30,611 nt of DNA from NCBI RefSeq assembly GCF_000002075.1, contig NW_004797291.1, positions 2,306,587-2,337,197 on the forward strand, given 5' to 3'. Below are positions 1 to 11,092 of this stretch, piece after piece. The stretch comes from Aplysia californica (Eukaryota > Mollusca > Gastropoda > Aplysiida > Aplysiidae). The position numbers and the translations under genes are program-made. Each line of letters opens with the position of its first letter. The stretch's first letter is position 1. The notes beneath the pieces were generated by a model, which searched no databases, was not told where the DNA came from, and saw nothing but the letters and a program-made list of their open reading frames with translations.

Positions 1-345
1 GGTTGGGAAGTGGTCGTTAGTACAAACAAGATGATTGACTTGGACAGCTGGCTATTATAGCAGGTTCGACTGTATCATGATTAAAGCTGACTTAAATGCA
101 AGTGCTTTCATTTCATATTTGGAAGAGAAAAAAAATTGTCAAAAGTTTGGTGTACAAAGCTCTTCAAAATTTGAGTTAAAGGAAGGCCCCAGACCCTTTT
201 ACTTTTAGAGTAAGAAGAGAGTTTGAGAGGTATTATAGATTCTAGTTTGGGAAGGAAAGACATTATGATTGATCATGTAGCCTACTTCTTATTAGCATTT
301 TGCTGACGGGGTGACGATGCAATGTATACATTTTTGTTTTGTTTT
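1..345. other. unassigned sequence upstream of the LINE
   Basis: This AT-rich stretch holds no coding frame I can support and no repeat that I recognise elsewhere in the window. It ends where similarity to LINE reverse-transcriptase ORFs begins, so it is probably the pre-insertion flank of a 5'-truncated LINE. Confidence 0.4.
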
Positions 346-2088
346 GTTTATGAAGAAGAAGAAACCAAAAAACTTTGTTGTAATTTTCTGCACTTTTTCA
401 ATGATAAAATTGAAAGAATAAGAACTGATTTAGACTCTGGTATGTTAGATGTAAATACAAATATAGTTGTTGATGAAAATCTTGCAATTATGAACAAATC
501 AACATTGAGTGAATTTAAAGTGGTATCAGAGAAAGATGTCATTAAGTATATCAAAGAGTCCCCCGCTAAAACATGCGACTTAGACCCAATGCCCACTTCA
601 TTGTTAGTTACGTACATTGAAGATCTCGCACCATATGTTACTCGATTTATTAATATGTCACTCACCACTGGAATCGTACCTGATCTTTTCAAACAAGCCA
701 TTGTAAAACCTTTACTTAAAAAACGAGGTCTTGATGAAAACGACATGAGAAATTTTAGGCCAGTTTCCAATCTTAACTTTTTATAAAAAATCCTGGAGAA
801 AATCGTTTTGTGTCAAGCTCAACAACATCTAAAGGCCAATGACATGGAAGAACCTTTTCAATCTGCTTATAAAAGGCACCACAGTACGGAAACCACTCTC
901 TTAAAGGTATCATCAGATGTTTTAAATGAAATCGATAATAAAAAAGTCTGTGTTTTGGTTCTGCTTGATTTGTCAGCGGCGTTCGATACCATCGACCACG
1001 AAATTTTACTAGAGAGATTGAAAAAGTCATTTTTACTATCAGGTACTGTTCTAATGTGGCTTAAATCGTATCTAAACAATAGATTTATGTCAGTGAAAAT
1101 TGGCAATGATGTGTCAGATAGGTTACCTCTAAAGTACGGAGTTCCTCAGGGTTCGGTCCTTGGTCCTGTCACATTTACAATGTACACGCAAAGTCTGTCA
1201 TCAATAATTTCTTTATATGCCCTCAATTACCATCTTTATGCAGACGATGCACAGCTGTATGGATTCACTACAACTGACAATGTACACAATCTCATAGATA
1301 GAATCGCCAGATGTATCAATGATATAAGAAAATGGATGTTCAAGAACAAATTAAAATTAAATGAGGATACGACCGAAATATGATTTCTTCGTAGCAGCGC
1401 ATGCAATGAAATCGACAATATCAGAATAAACATCAATGGCCACGAAATATCAGCCCAAACTAAAATAAAAAAATTAGATGTGGTGCTAGATCAAGATATG
1501 TCAATGAAATACCATGTATCCAATCTTTTTAAAAATCTATATCTCCAGCTGAAGAAAATAGGGAGCATTAGAAAATATCTATCTGTTGGTGTCACCAAAA
1601 CTTTAATAACATCACTTATATAGCCAAGGATTGATTATTGCAATTCCTTACTGGCTGGTGTACCTGATGAACAGTTACAACAACTACAAAGAGTACAAAA
1701 TATTGCTGCCAAAATAATTACTAAAAAACTAAAGCATGATCATGTGACTCCTATTTTAAAAGCAATACACTGGCTCCCAGTGAAAGAGCGTATCATATAT
1801 AAAATCTGTTTAACTTGCTACAAGTGCTTAAATGATTTATCACCGGACTATCTAAAACAGCTTTTAACACCCTATGTGCCTCCTAGAACGCCCAGATCAT
1901 CAAGTGACAAAACAACCCTTGTTAAGCCTAAAATAAATTACAAATCATATGGCCAACGCTCTTTTTCATATTTTGCCCCACTTGTTTGGAATAGGCTTCC
2001 AAAAACTATCAGAGAAGCAGAAAATCTAGAAATTTTAAAGAAGAAACTAAAACTAAAAGCATTTCTATTTTCATCATATTTCGATTAG
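346..2088 (+). pseudogene. LINE ORF2 reverse transcriptase, 3' part, three in-frame stops
   Basis: The frame codes for about 580 residues of the RT and C-terminal region of the LINE. The RT palm motifs (LDLSAAFD, PQGSVLGP, YADD) are all intact in sequence. The protein would act in target-primed reverse transcription. The three stops listed for the parent element prevent a full product, and no start codon or endonuclease portion is present. The last 114 codons (1744-2088) are uninterrupted and end with the conserved VWNRLPKTIREA-type block. Confidence 0.88.
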
Positions 2089-2345
2089 ACAGAATCCATC
2101 CAAGCTGTAGATCGTTGTGAGTTTGTATGTGCGTGTGTGCATATGTACGTATGTGTGTATGTGCGTATGTATGTGTATGTGTGGTGCGTGCGAGAGTGAA
2201 TATGTGTTTGCACGAGTATGTAACACTATGTACCTTTAAAATTGATTTGTAAATCCATAATATGTATCAAGTTAAGCGCATAGAGCATTGCATAAGTGGA
2301 TATGCGCTATATAAATGCAATCCATTATTATTATTATTATTATTA
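346..2345 (+). mobile_element. 5'-truncated L2/CR1-like LINE with RT domain and 3' hairpin-(ATT)n tail
   Basis: A single reading frame (frame +1) runs from about 346 to the stop at 2086-2088 and reads as a non-LTR reverse transcriptase. In order I see a pre-RT region ending in NFRPVSNL, then FQSAYKRHHSTETTLL, LDLSAAFDTIDHEILL, YGVPQGSVLGP, the catalytic YADD at 1237-1248, and the C-terminal RIDYCNSLLAG and HWLPVKERI blocks typical of L2/CR1/Rex1-group elements. Only three in-frame stops interrupt it (TAA 784-786, TGA 1381-1383, TAG 1621-1623) and there is no frameshift, so the copy is dead but fairly young. No endonuclease domain lies upstream, so it is 5'-truncated. The 3'UTR carries a TG/TATG-rich stretch (about 2115-2220), then an inverted repeat AGCGCATA/TATGCGCT at 2275-2308 and (ATT)n to 2345. 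The exact clade is inferred from motif style. Confidence 0.92.
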
Positions 2346-3284
2346 CACCTTCCCCCTAAAAAATACAACCAAAAACAAAAACAAACCCAAATAAACAAGC
2401 TAAGAGCTATAATAGGATACTTCACCCCTTATACCATGGCCAAATAGTTTAGAAGTTGATCAATCAAAACCTTATCTTATTTCTGAAAGTTCTGGCGGTT
2501 CAGAAAACCAGAAAACTATCAGGATCGAAGGCTTCGAAAAGGGCTGCTACTCAACAGGGAACTAAATCCAGATTATGCCTTGAATGTCTAAGAATTCTTT
2601 GGAGAATTAAAAGCCTTATCTTAAGGCTCGTTTGTAGGTGTGCTTTATTCTTGAACTATATTATACAGGGACAACCCAAACCCGCTAGGTGTACTTGACC
2701 CTGAAAAGAAAAGCAGAGGAGTTGTGAAATGTAGGAGTCACATGACACATGACTTAGAGAAAGCAGTTAGTTCAATAAATCTGGAGTGATGACATATTTT
2801 TTTTAAGATCTTCTGTAAACAACCAGATTCTAACTAAATATGCTAACTAAAACTTGACTTAATGAAGTCAGTCATTAACAACCTGCATTGTACAACCGAC
2901 AATGATATTTATTTATTTATTCATTCGTTCATTCCTTCATTTATTCGTTCATTCATTTATTTATTTATTCATTCATTTATTTATTTATCTATTATACCTA
3001 CGTGAAGAGAGAAGGTAACTGAAGCACTCTGAAGTGATACTACCCACGGAATGATGAAGCAACAACAGTAATAAAGCTAACAACATACACATTAACTACA
3101 TGAATAACGCAAGCAGCACTAGTAAAACTATTTATAACATACACATTATCAATAAAGCCAGCAACAATTTCTACCTGAAACCATATCCGTAAGCATCACG
3201 ACTTTTAAAAAAGTGCAGGCGTTTTACATGCCCCCCCCCCCATTAGATAAATAAATAAATAAATTTATTAAATACATTTAAAAA
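2346..3284. other. no gene seen; simple repeats
   Basis: No coding frame here resembles a known protein. An (ATTT/ATTC)n microsatellite occupies about 2892-2997. A poly-C run (3231-3241) followed by (AAAT)n (3246-3266) sits just before the family-C SINE. The rest looks like ordinary AT-rich intergenic sequence. Confidence 0.5.
2892..2997. repeat. (ATTT/ATTC)n microsatellite
   Basis: The tract is built of interleaved TTTA, TTCA and TTCG tetramers over about 105 bp. Confidence 0.9.
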
Positions 3285-3470
3285 ATTAGATCTTTAAGAA
3301 GGCAGGCTTCGACCGCGCATGTCATGGTCAAACCAGGATGAGAAGGATAGTACACCCCTAGCAGAAAGCTCTAGATACTGGATAAAAATTCCCCCCTTAC
3401 TGGAATCGAATTCGGGACTTTTGAGTGCAACAGCGAAGCGCCTGACCGCTATACTACAAACATCGTACTG
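3285..3470 (-). mobile_element. tRNA-derived SINE, family C, copy 1
   Basis: Read on the minus strand, the element starts with a tRNA-like head: an A-box-like TAGTATAGCGGTCAGG and a B-box-like GAATTCGATTCC, about 30 nt apart. A body follows that ends in GAAGCCTGCCTTC near 3300. The same arrangement recurs at 23575-23765, with shared blocks such as AAAAATTCC(T/C)CCC, TGCGTG/GAGTGCAACAG and GGCAGGCTTC (plus strand). Two independent copies make this a repeat family and not a chance tRNA resemblance. The family name is unknown to me. Confidence 0.72.
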
Positions 3471-3603
3471 CTATTTTAGCAGATTTTTTTGTGATTGCTG
3501 CCGCTACTATGTTGATTGTTTTGTTGTTGCTATCACCTGGGGTCGTTTCAGTAAAGGCTTGATGGAATGAGAAAATCCTCCTGATAAGTCTCTACCGCAG
3601 AAT

Positions 3604-3953
3604 TGCAAAGTTTTAATAATAAAAATAATAAATAGCATTTGTACAGCGCATATCCCCGCTCAACAGCAGGCTCTATGCGCTTTACACTATATTATTACCC
3701 CAGCAGACCATAGAACACTCCGAAACATTCTCAGCTTCCCGGGAAGCATACAGTGCAAGCAGCTGATTAAGCGCTCAAACACTAACAAACTGACAAGATC
3801 TTTCGCTATCTATAGCCGGGTACCCATTCCCACCTGGGAGAAGTGAGGAAAATTCGTGTAAAGTGCCTTTCCCAAGGACACAACGTCGGGTCCCTGACGG
3901 GATTTGAACCCACGACCTTACGGTTGCGAGTCCGAGAGCCTAACCATCAGACA
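3604..3953 (-). mobile_element. tRNA-derived SINE, family A, copy 1 (LINE-type tail)
   Basis: On the minus strand this nearly full-length copy begins inside the A box (GGTTAGGC near 3945), has a B box GGTTCAAATCC at 3900-3910, a long body, the hairpin arms AGCGCATA and TATGCGCT (3645-3652 and 3674-3681) and an ATT-type tail near 3604-3635. It is nearly identical in layout to the plus-strand copy at 22434-22771. Its last 60 or so bases match the tail of the LINE at 346-2345, which implies that this type of LINE mobilised it. Confidence 0.93.
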
Positions 3954-4933
3954 TTTTTGGGCCGTGTTGAGTGAGGACCATGAGGTCAGAAACCGAATGC
4001 TCTATCTGCTCTATCAACATTGTCAGATTAAATAGAGTCGTTATCAAGATATTCAAAGAACTGCATTCGAAAAAGCGTGACGTTATGAAATTTTTAAAAA
4101 TTGACGTTACATTTCTCAAAATTAAGTCCTGAGAAGATACAACTTTGTCATTCTTTCTGGAGAGAAGTTGCAACACATTATTGTTAGAAATAAGTCCAGA
4201 TATAACGTAAAACTGATCCGATGTATTATAACATCTCCTATTTCTTTTTACACTTCATAATCAACGTTGCTTGTGTCTGTAGCGTAGTGTTTAGACTTTA
4301 GTTTTTCAATTTATTCTCAAAAGACGCGAATTTGATGCCATATTATAATAATTATATTAAATCAAGTATCTTTGTCTTTCATGTTGTATGTAGTAGCGCT
4401 TTGGGGCTCGGTGTGCCTAGTTAATAGACAGTCTCGAAGCTTAAATCCTGTTCATTTATCTAAGCTGTGAGTCATAAAGCATTAGTTCATCATAAAGTGT
4501 GTCGTAGCTACCAACATTCAGTGAAACTAAAGCTTTTTGTTCAAAGATTTGATTAATTTCATGAAATAAATTATGTACCAACTTAATATTGCTTTCCATG
4601 GCTATCCGGGTTTTCATAATTTAATTCTGCTTCATGGTGAAACAAACGGTGTTACAGCCTCGTTGCTTTCACCTGTCTCATGCACATGTTCTGTCTGAGA
4701 ATTACTAAGCACCCATAATTTGTAGCAAAGTACCTCTCTGGGGCGAATGAACTGTTGGATGGCTAGGACGGGCATTGAATCCGCACATTTACATTAATTC
4801 TGACAACTCAAATCTAGTATACCTGTTGCTGCATTAAAATATTATTCTGTCTCCTATTAATTAGTCACCTCCGCCACCCTCCTCCCGAGACAAAAACAAA
4901 ACAAAACCTAGCCATTAGAAATAAAAAAATTAA
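3954..4933. other. no gene or repeat seen
   Basis: About 1 kb of AT-rich sequence. No reading frame looks like a protein family I know, and I found no terminal inverted repeats or tRNA-like boxes. Confidence 0.45.
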
Positions 4934-5001
4934 ATAATAATAACAGATAGCATTTGTATAGCGCAAATCCCCGCTCAACAGCAAGCTCTATGCGCTACAC
5001 A
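4934..5001 (-). mobile_element. orphan LINE/SINE-A 3' tail fragment
   Basis: The fragment reads on the minus strand as the terminal hairpin and tail only: AGCGCATAGAGC, TTGAGCGGGGA, then TTTGCGCTATACAAATGC and a short ATT run. The GAGCGGGGA loop matches the SINE-A version better than the LINE. It is therefore a strongly 5'-truncated family-A insertion. One stem position is mispaired. Confidence 0.82.
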
Positions 5002-5064
5002 ACAAACAAAAAGAAAAAGCAGGAAAAAGGAAAACTTAAAATCAATGAATGGTATAGTCAACAG

Positions 5065-5135
5065 CAACCCCCCCCCCCCAAAAAAAAAAAAACAACAACC
5101 CCCAAACAAACAAACAAAACCAAGCGATAATAATA
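5065..5135. repeat. (C)n(A)n tract followed by CAA/CAAA-rich sequence
   Basis: A run of about 11 C is followed directly by about 12 A, then CAACAA and CAAACAAA. Similar C-run/A-run junctions recur near 17268, 22151 and 24338. Confidence 0.8.
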
Positions 5136-5210
5136 AAACAACAAGCAAAACAAATACCACCCCCACCTCTCTCGCCCCGTTCCTAAACGATGGAGACAAA
5201 ATTCAAAACT

Positions 5211-5266
5211 GGCGCTCATAATGACCCTATGCAGTTGCGAGCGCCGTAAAACATCTACTAAAACTA
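5211..5266 (+). mobile_element. orphan 3' tail of SINE family B
   Basis: The fragment GGCGCTCATAATGACC, CAGTTGCGAGCGCCGTAAAAC matches the 3' end of the full SINE at 11093-11622 and a third tail at 17218. GGCGCTC and GAGCGCC form a perfect 7-bp inverted repeat. No tRNA head precedes it, so it is a severely 5'-truncated insertion. Confidence 0.85.
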
Positions 5267-5530
5267 AAAATTCAAAACTCCCATGAAACAGCGTCAAAGG
5301 GAAAGAATGAGTATTTCCCCAATATTTTTAACACTGGCAATGATTGTCTCCCTTGTCCATCCAGATTTTACTTCCCCTTCTCAGTCACAATTTTATCAAC
5401 TCATCCTTCCACCTGGTCATCTCTTGCGTGTTATTCACAATATAAGGAGACATGTTTTGCGTAAAATGCAGAATGAATGCTTTAAAACTTTCTATGAAGT
5501 AATCGTAAAATGCACAATGCACAACGCACC

Positions 5531-5534
<4 letters not shown>
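5267..5534. other. no gene seen
   Basis: An open frame of 124 codons (5283-5657) runs through here but enters the (CA)n repeat and resembles no family I know. I treat it as chance. Confidence 0.5.

Positions 5535-5535
<1 letters not shown>

Positions 5536-5592
<57 letters not shown>
5536..5592. repeat. (CA)n microsatellite
   Basis: About 28 CA dinucleotides, preceded by CGCGCGCG. Alternating purine-pyrimidine sequence of this kind can adopt Z-DNA. Confidence 0.97.
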
Positions 5593-5593
<1 letters not shown>

Positions 5594-6130
5594 CTTCTCT
5601 GTTTTCCATGTGTTTACACTTTATAGTGAGTCAAAAATTATTCGCATCTTACCCTAATAAGAGATCTTACCCTTCACATACCATTGAAATGACCGATACC
5701 ACCTATTTTGTATCTTCGCTCATTGAGGGAGCAAAGAAAAGTGCAGTCTGATTCCAGAAAGGTAAAAGAAGGGAAAGATTTATGGAAAGTTCTACAACTC
5801 TAAAAATACATCTGTATAGAGATCCAAATAGTTAGCACTTTGTTAAAACATGGTTGTCTATAACTTCAAGTTTGCTGCTCCTAAGAAAATTGCAGTTATA
5901 TTTGTTTAAAAATTTTTTTTTTTTAAAGATTCTTCTGACATTTTACCATCAAAACAGTAATTTGGTTGTGACTGTACTTATAGAAATGTTCTGACCTCCA
6001 ACAATACTTTAGGAAAGGGTGGAAACTATAGCGTGTCCTCAAGCAAAACGGCACTATCTCAGTTAGCAAAACGGCACTATCTCAGACACTGTAAATGAAC
6101 ACTGAGAAGAAGGTGGGCAGTTGTATGTAC
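5593..6130. other. no gene seen; short tandem duplication
   Basis: AT-rich sequence without a credible gene. A 23-bp unit beginning AGCAAAACGGCACTATCTCAG is present twice in tandem at about 6043-6088. Confidence 0.6.
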
Positions 6131-6206
6131 AATAATAATAATAATAATAAATTGCATTTATATAGCGTATTTCCACAAAGAAGCGCTCAATGCGCTGTAC
6201 AATAAT
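6131..6206 (-). mobile_element. orphan LINE 3' tail fragment
   Basis: The minus strand reads AGCGCATTGAGCGC, then ATACGCTATATAAATGCAAT followed by (ATT)n. The ATATAAATGCAAT end matches the LINE tail (2301-2345) better than the SINE-A tail. It is a dead-on-arrival LINE insertion of under 80 bp, with one mispaired stem position. Confidence 0.82.
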
Positions 6207-6244
6207 ACAAAGAACATATGAAGCGCACAGCTCCTATAGTAATC

Positions 6245-6312
6245 CTCTTTCTCTCTCTCTCTCTCACTAGTCTCACTCTGTCTCTGCCTCTCTCTCTCTC
6301 TCTCTCTCTCTA
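6245..6312. repeat. (CT)n microsatellite, interrupted
   Basis: Two CT-rich runs separated by ACTAGTCTCACTCTG. The minus strand reads (GA)n. Confidence 0.95.
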
Positions 6313-6966
6313 GTACATCCTTGAGTAAAGACAATCGCAGAAAGCTTACCCAGACACATTCGCACACATTGATGAATTCACACAGTCATAAATTCTTACA
6401 GAACAGAACAACATGACAGTATTGACCTTATAGCTACCTGAAAGCTACTGAGTGTAAAATACTCTTTACCACCCATTGAATTATCATCCTAAATATTAAC
6501 TCTGTTTTTAAAACACGCAACTGAACTCTGCAAAGCAAAATAATGAAAACTTCCTACAGGAGCCCTATACAAGCAAAGCCGTACACCTGAGAGAACATCA
6601 CAAAATAACAAAATAAAGCAAAACAAAACACATTATATGTGAAGAGCATTTGCATTTAATTTAATACAAATACATCGCTTCATGGAAACAGTTGAGCAAT
6701 AAATATGATATTTGTACAACTGATATGATATGTGCTTCAAGACAAGTAAACTATCACCCCGAAGTGCCTTTGTAAAAAGAGCAATCCTTATGCTGAGAGA
6801 AAAACAACCTGTCTCTTTCCAGTAACATCTCCATCACAGTAAATTTTGTCACCTCAGCAAAAAGGCAAATTCTTACATCTCTTCCTCCACTATCTGCAAA
6901 TCATTTGGAAACCTGTGCCAAAACTGCCAGTACATTTCTGGGGTTTCTACCAGCCAGTTTAAACAA
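6313..6966. other. no gene seen
   Basis: AT-rich, non-repetitive by eye, with no supported coding frame. Confidence 0.45.
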
Positions 6967-6970
6967 TTAA

Positions 6971-7211
6971 CCCTATCCATACGCCATGGGGTCATTTTGA
7001 ACCCCCGGGGTTGTATTCGTCACATTTTAAAATTCTTCTAATATGAAGATCTCTTTGAAACTTTTATTATTTCTTAAAAAAATCATTTTGACTGACTGCT
7101 ATGCAAAGCGTACGGATCGGATTAACGAGTAAATTTCTTCTTTGGAAGGTGGTGGCATAGAGTTTCGCACGTCGTACGGATACAATAGTAAAACATGACG
7201 TACAGATAGGG
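6971..7211. mobile_element. piggyBac-type MITE, complete, 241 bp
   Basis: The element is bounded on both sides by TTAA (6967-6970 and 7212-7215), the target-site duplication used by the piggyBac superfamily. The ends are inverted repeats: CCCTATCCATACGCCATG at the left, and CCCTATCTGTACGTCATG when the right end is read in reverse (15 of 18 match). The start with CCC and the GGGGTCATTTTGA block just inside the left end fit piggyBac MITEs. A CGTACGGAT-like motif occurs in the left repeat (inverted, 6975-6983), at 7109-7117, at 7173-7181 and in the right repeat (7199-7207, CGTACAGAT). No transposase is encoded, so movement would depend on a piggyBac transposase elsewhere. Confidence 0.88.
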
Positions 7212-7215
7212 TTAA

Positions 7216-9780
7216 GGAATGTAAGAAGAGCAGAGAAGAATCATAAATAAATGCTTAAATGATACAAACATATTTGTTTAAAACCAAGCACATTTTTTGT
7301 TTCAACCTTTATGAAAAATCTGACAAAAAGAAAAAACCCCCCAAAAATACAAAGCATAACAATCAGTTTGATGAACAAACACAATTACACATGCACCACA
7401 TCAAATCAGAATCAGATGATATACAAACGACAATGAACACTCTCATTTCTTTCTTAGTAGCAGGTAGTGTAGACCTTTTATTTTGATTTTGATTGAAATT
7501 AAGTGTAAATGCAAGTCGCATTATATACTCATATTACTTACCATTATAACATTACAGGACATGAAAGGATCAAATTCTTTTAATCACTTGTTACTGCAAC
7601 AGGTACAATGCAATATATTGTACTTCCATTCCTCCAAGGCATAAAGTCTGTTATTTCCCATTACATTATAATTACAGCAGTACACCTTTCTTTTAGTGCA
7701 AATTAGTTGGGTTTTTTTACATATGATTTTTTAAAGGAAGTTTGCTGAAGATAAGATAACCCTTACTTTCTTCACAGTCTGCATCATATTTTCCCTCAAC
7801 GTGCAGTATATATGTGAAAAAATAGTGCTGATATGGTAATGTAATATGATGATCAATAGCATAACAATAAATCAGGAGCAACCGCTGTACCTTTACTAAG
7901 GTCGATAAACTCTCAGAACTACAGGAGCTACTTTGCAATTATGGCATTGTAGAACTAACGGAAACACTGGGAACACCCTAACTTACATTTCTCATTTTTG
8001 ACCCTCATTCAAGAAGCAGATTTTGACAAAGAATATAATTTCATCACTTATACTTCAATAACATGGTATATGAATTAAGAGGCTCATAAAATGAAAATGG
8101 TACACAGCATACATATAACAGGTGTCTGATAACTAGAGAAGGAACACATAATTTCTAATAATAAGGAAACCCACACAATACACCGTTTCATTTCAACACA
8201 AAAAGACACAATAAAGCAATATCTTATAGCTTCTTTGGACACAATATGATGACAGTGTGAAAGTATTACATGACTATTGTCAATAAAATTGAAGACAACA
8301 TTCCCTAAATGCCACCAACAAAAACAGTTTGGGCTTTTTATGGTCACTTCATCTGTCGCAATCACCACAGTTAATGACTGTCACTGACACCTACCTTATT
8401 ATTTTTTTCCACTCTTCTACATTTTTTGCCTTACTAACAACCATACACCTTGAACTTTAAGTCCACTTGGAGATGGGGTCGACATATAATTCTGTTGGTC
8501 AGCCATTACGATAAAATCACCAACACAAATACATTCTAAATTCAGAGTTCTGAAAAATCAAGGCCTCTTTTAATTTGCACAAAGAAACTCTTGTGACCGT
8601 ATATATCATTTGTGACATAATCTTTAGAAGGAAAGAGAAATCATTTCATGAGCGATGGTAAAAAATCATCAGATGCCAGTTTCTACAGGGTAAATATGAC
8701 TTAAGCCACAGAAAAAGAGCTCTATAAAAGTGCCATATAAACAAACCATTGCATTAGGAATGTTTTATTTTACAAAACACCCGTCAGAAATAGTTATTAA
8801 AAAAACCCAAACAAACATAGTAACTCCAATAAACCAAAAAATAGAAATGTCATGGTTTCATTGCTTTCAGGCTAAACACACAGAGGTATGTCGTGCGATA
8901 TGAACTTGCTGAAAATAGAAGGACAAGTTCACCAGCAGGTGTCTTATAACCAGAAAAAAGCACAAAAAACCCCAGAAAATCAGTGAGACATTAATATTGC
9001 TTGTTCATTATTGTGCAAGCACATAGATGACCTTTTTTTAAATGAAAATACATATTCATAGATTGCTTCTCCGGCACATTCACTGATTGTATTCACCTCT
9101 ATTCTGCTGTAAACTGACAAAATGCCTTTTTTTCTTCTTCACAGCAGTTTCGAGAAAAGTTTTTCTCAGAGAAACTGTTTAAAAATAGAGTGATTTCGAA
9201 ATTTGAAATCTAATTTATTAAAAAACTAGTCACCGTTTCACAGTGGGTTTTTTCCACATAAGTAGGGTAACCGATCAGGCTTTCATTATAGAAAATAAAA
9301 AATTTTGGCGTAAAAATGAAAAAAAGGCGTTTTGTCAGCTTATGGCAGTATTTAATTTGGCTTATTCAGCTGCTGGTAAATACTTCCTCTTTTAAAATGC
9401 CTGATCGTGTGTGAAGCCAAAAGCAAAGATTATAGAATAATTTAATTAAAATATGTAAGCGTGAAGTGTGACATTATCATCTTTGATAAGACCATAAATT
9501 AAACAGACATGGAACTTACGATAAAAGAGTTTAAACAACATAACGATAACAATCATGATAATAGTAACAATAATAGTCAGAATGATAATTGTAAGGTGGC
9601 TTTTTGACTATACGCCTTATCAAAAGTGGGTTCTATGCTTCTTACAAATTATCATAAGACAGATAAGCCCCATAACATTTGAAAATCTACTAATCATCCT
9701 GGAAACCATAGAAGTGAGCTGTTATTTCATTGGCGCTAAAATACTAACAATAGACCAGATCTTTTAAGGCCCTAGTGTAG
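7216..9780. other. 2.5 kb without recognisable gene or repeat
   Basis: AT-rich sequence on both strands. The longest frames (for example 8084-8368 minus, 7717-7938 minus) have hydrophobic or low-complexity compositions and no motif I recognise. It lies far downstream of the GCH1 polyadenylation signal on the minus strand. It could be intergenic or belong to an extended 3'UTR; the sequence alone does not decide. Confidence 0.4.
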
Positions 9781-9869
9781 AACCTATTCTCACAAGGAGT
9801 AAGGAAAAATTGTACAATATGGCTTTCCCAGTTGGCAAACCCTTCGACTGCCTATACTCAATACCAGGG

Positions 9870-9990
9870 AGAAAGAGGCAAATGATAAATGAATGACATA
9901 AAGTCAGGCCAGGAGTAAGAATCAATTTCACCACGACACTATTGCCTAACCACTGAACTACTGGAGCTACATACTGGAATGTTGGAGGAT
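9870..9990 (-). mobile_element. degenerate tRNA-like SINE relic, family D (tentative)
   Basis: The minus strand reads TAGCTCCAGTAGTTCAGTGGTTAGGC, resembling a tRNA D-arm/A box. About 30 nt later comes GAAATTGATTCTT where a B box would be expected. A similar arrangement with a better B box lies at 10415-10520. Both are diverged and the assignment is tentative. Confidence 0.42.
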
Positions 9991-10414
9991 GAGAAATGGG
10001 ATGGGTAGAGAAAAGATTGGCAGAAAAAATGTATAGGGTGGGGAGGGGGATGCGTTTAAACATTAGCTCTGGAGAGAATAAAAATAAATGAACAAAAATA
10101 TAAAAGCATTTCAAGTTTGAATTGAATTTTATGAAAAGAAAAAAGAGAATAGTCATTTCCCTGAAAAATTTATAGGAATACTAAATACTCATTAGATTTT
10201 CATTAAACTCGATAGGATGTTCATCATACATCATTTTTACAGATAACACATAGAAGAACTACTCCAAAGCTGGTCACTTAAAAGTGGGAATGATTTATGG
10301 GAAGCAGCTAAGGGATAAAGCTTTAAATGGGATTGAGAAGGGAAAGGAGGATGTGAAAAAGGAGGGGGGGAGGGGGGGACACATCTGAAAACCAAGGTCC
10401 AGCTGAGACAAAAG
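9991..10414. other. no gene seen; purine-rich stretch
   Basis: Contains GGGTGGGGAGGGGG (about 10038) and a G-rich block at 10355-10378, otherwise AT-rich. The open frames crossing it (9764-10156 minus, 10237-10488 minus) show no family motif. Confidence 0.45.
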
Positions 10415-10520
10415 GTGCAGAGTATAGAGCCTTCACAGATACACCTTATCAGTTTGAACCCATGTCTTCCGAGTCTCAGAGGACCCATGAACTGGAGCTC
10501 CCCTGGTTTGGCAATTAAAT
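10415..10520 (-). mobile_element. degenerate tRNA-like SINE relic, family D (tentative), copy 2
   Basis: On the minus strand GAGCTCCAGTTCATGGG is followed by GAGACTCGGAAGACAT and the B-box-like GGGTTCAAACT. The head shares GCTCCAGT with the relic at 9870-9990. It looks like an old tRNA-headed SINE with a decayed A box. Confidence 0.45.
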
Positions 10521-11092
10521 TTGCACAACAGAGTCTGAGGCATGTGTTTGGTGTTCAGAGGGGTAACGGTAAAGTACACCCAGGAATTGTGCTCTGGTCT
10601 TTAAGGCCAGGTTGTATCTGCCACATAATCTAAATCTCTAAATCAGGATATCTCCCCCCTCCTCCCTTTCTTTCATCCTCCCCAAAAAGTACAAGGCACA
10701 AACAGATATGGATTGTGATAGACACTAGGGGAAAATGGCGGATGTGAGGCAAATCACATGTAGCACGCATGGTAAATTCAGTTTCTGCAAGGTCTCAGCT
10801 ACAATAAAACATGTTTACAACGCATGGAATGTCACAATATGGCTGGAGGTCTTACATTATAAAGCAAGTATGGTTACAAAAAGCACAATAATTGAAAAAA
10901 GACATTAACTGGACATCCGTACAATAATCAAACATAATAAGCACTTCCGTATTTCATCAAATTAAATGGTTAGCCAAACTATCAACTCTAGCTGAAACGA
11001 GAAACGTTCGACAAAAACAACTTCCAACAGAACAAAACCCTTAAATAATCTTTACCATATACCGTATCTGTGGTTAAGCAGATGCCAGGACG
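10521..11092. other. no gene seen
   Basis: Mixed-composition sequence with no supported coding frame or repeat. Confidence 0.45.

Noticed and set aside
9272-9412. Inverted repeat CGATCAGGC ... GCCTGATCG as a possible MITE
   Set aside because: Only 9 bp pair, the match does not extend outward, and no target-site duplication flanks it.
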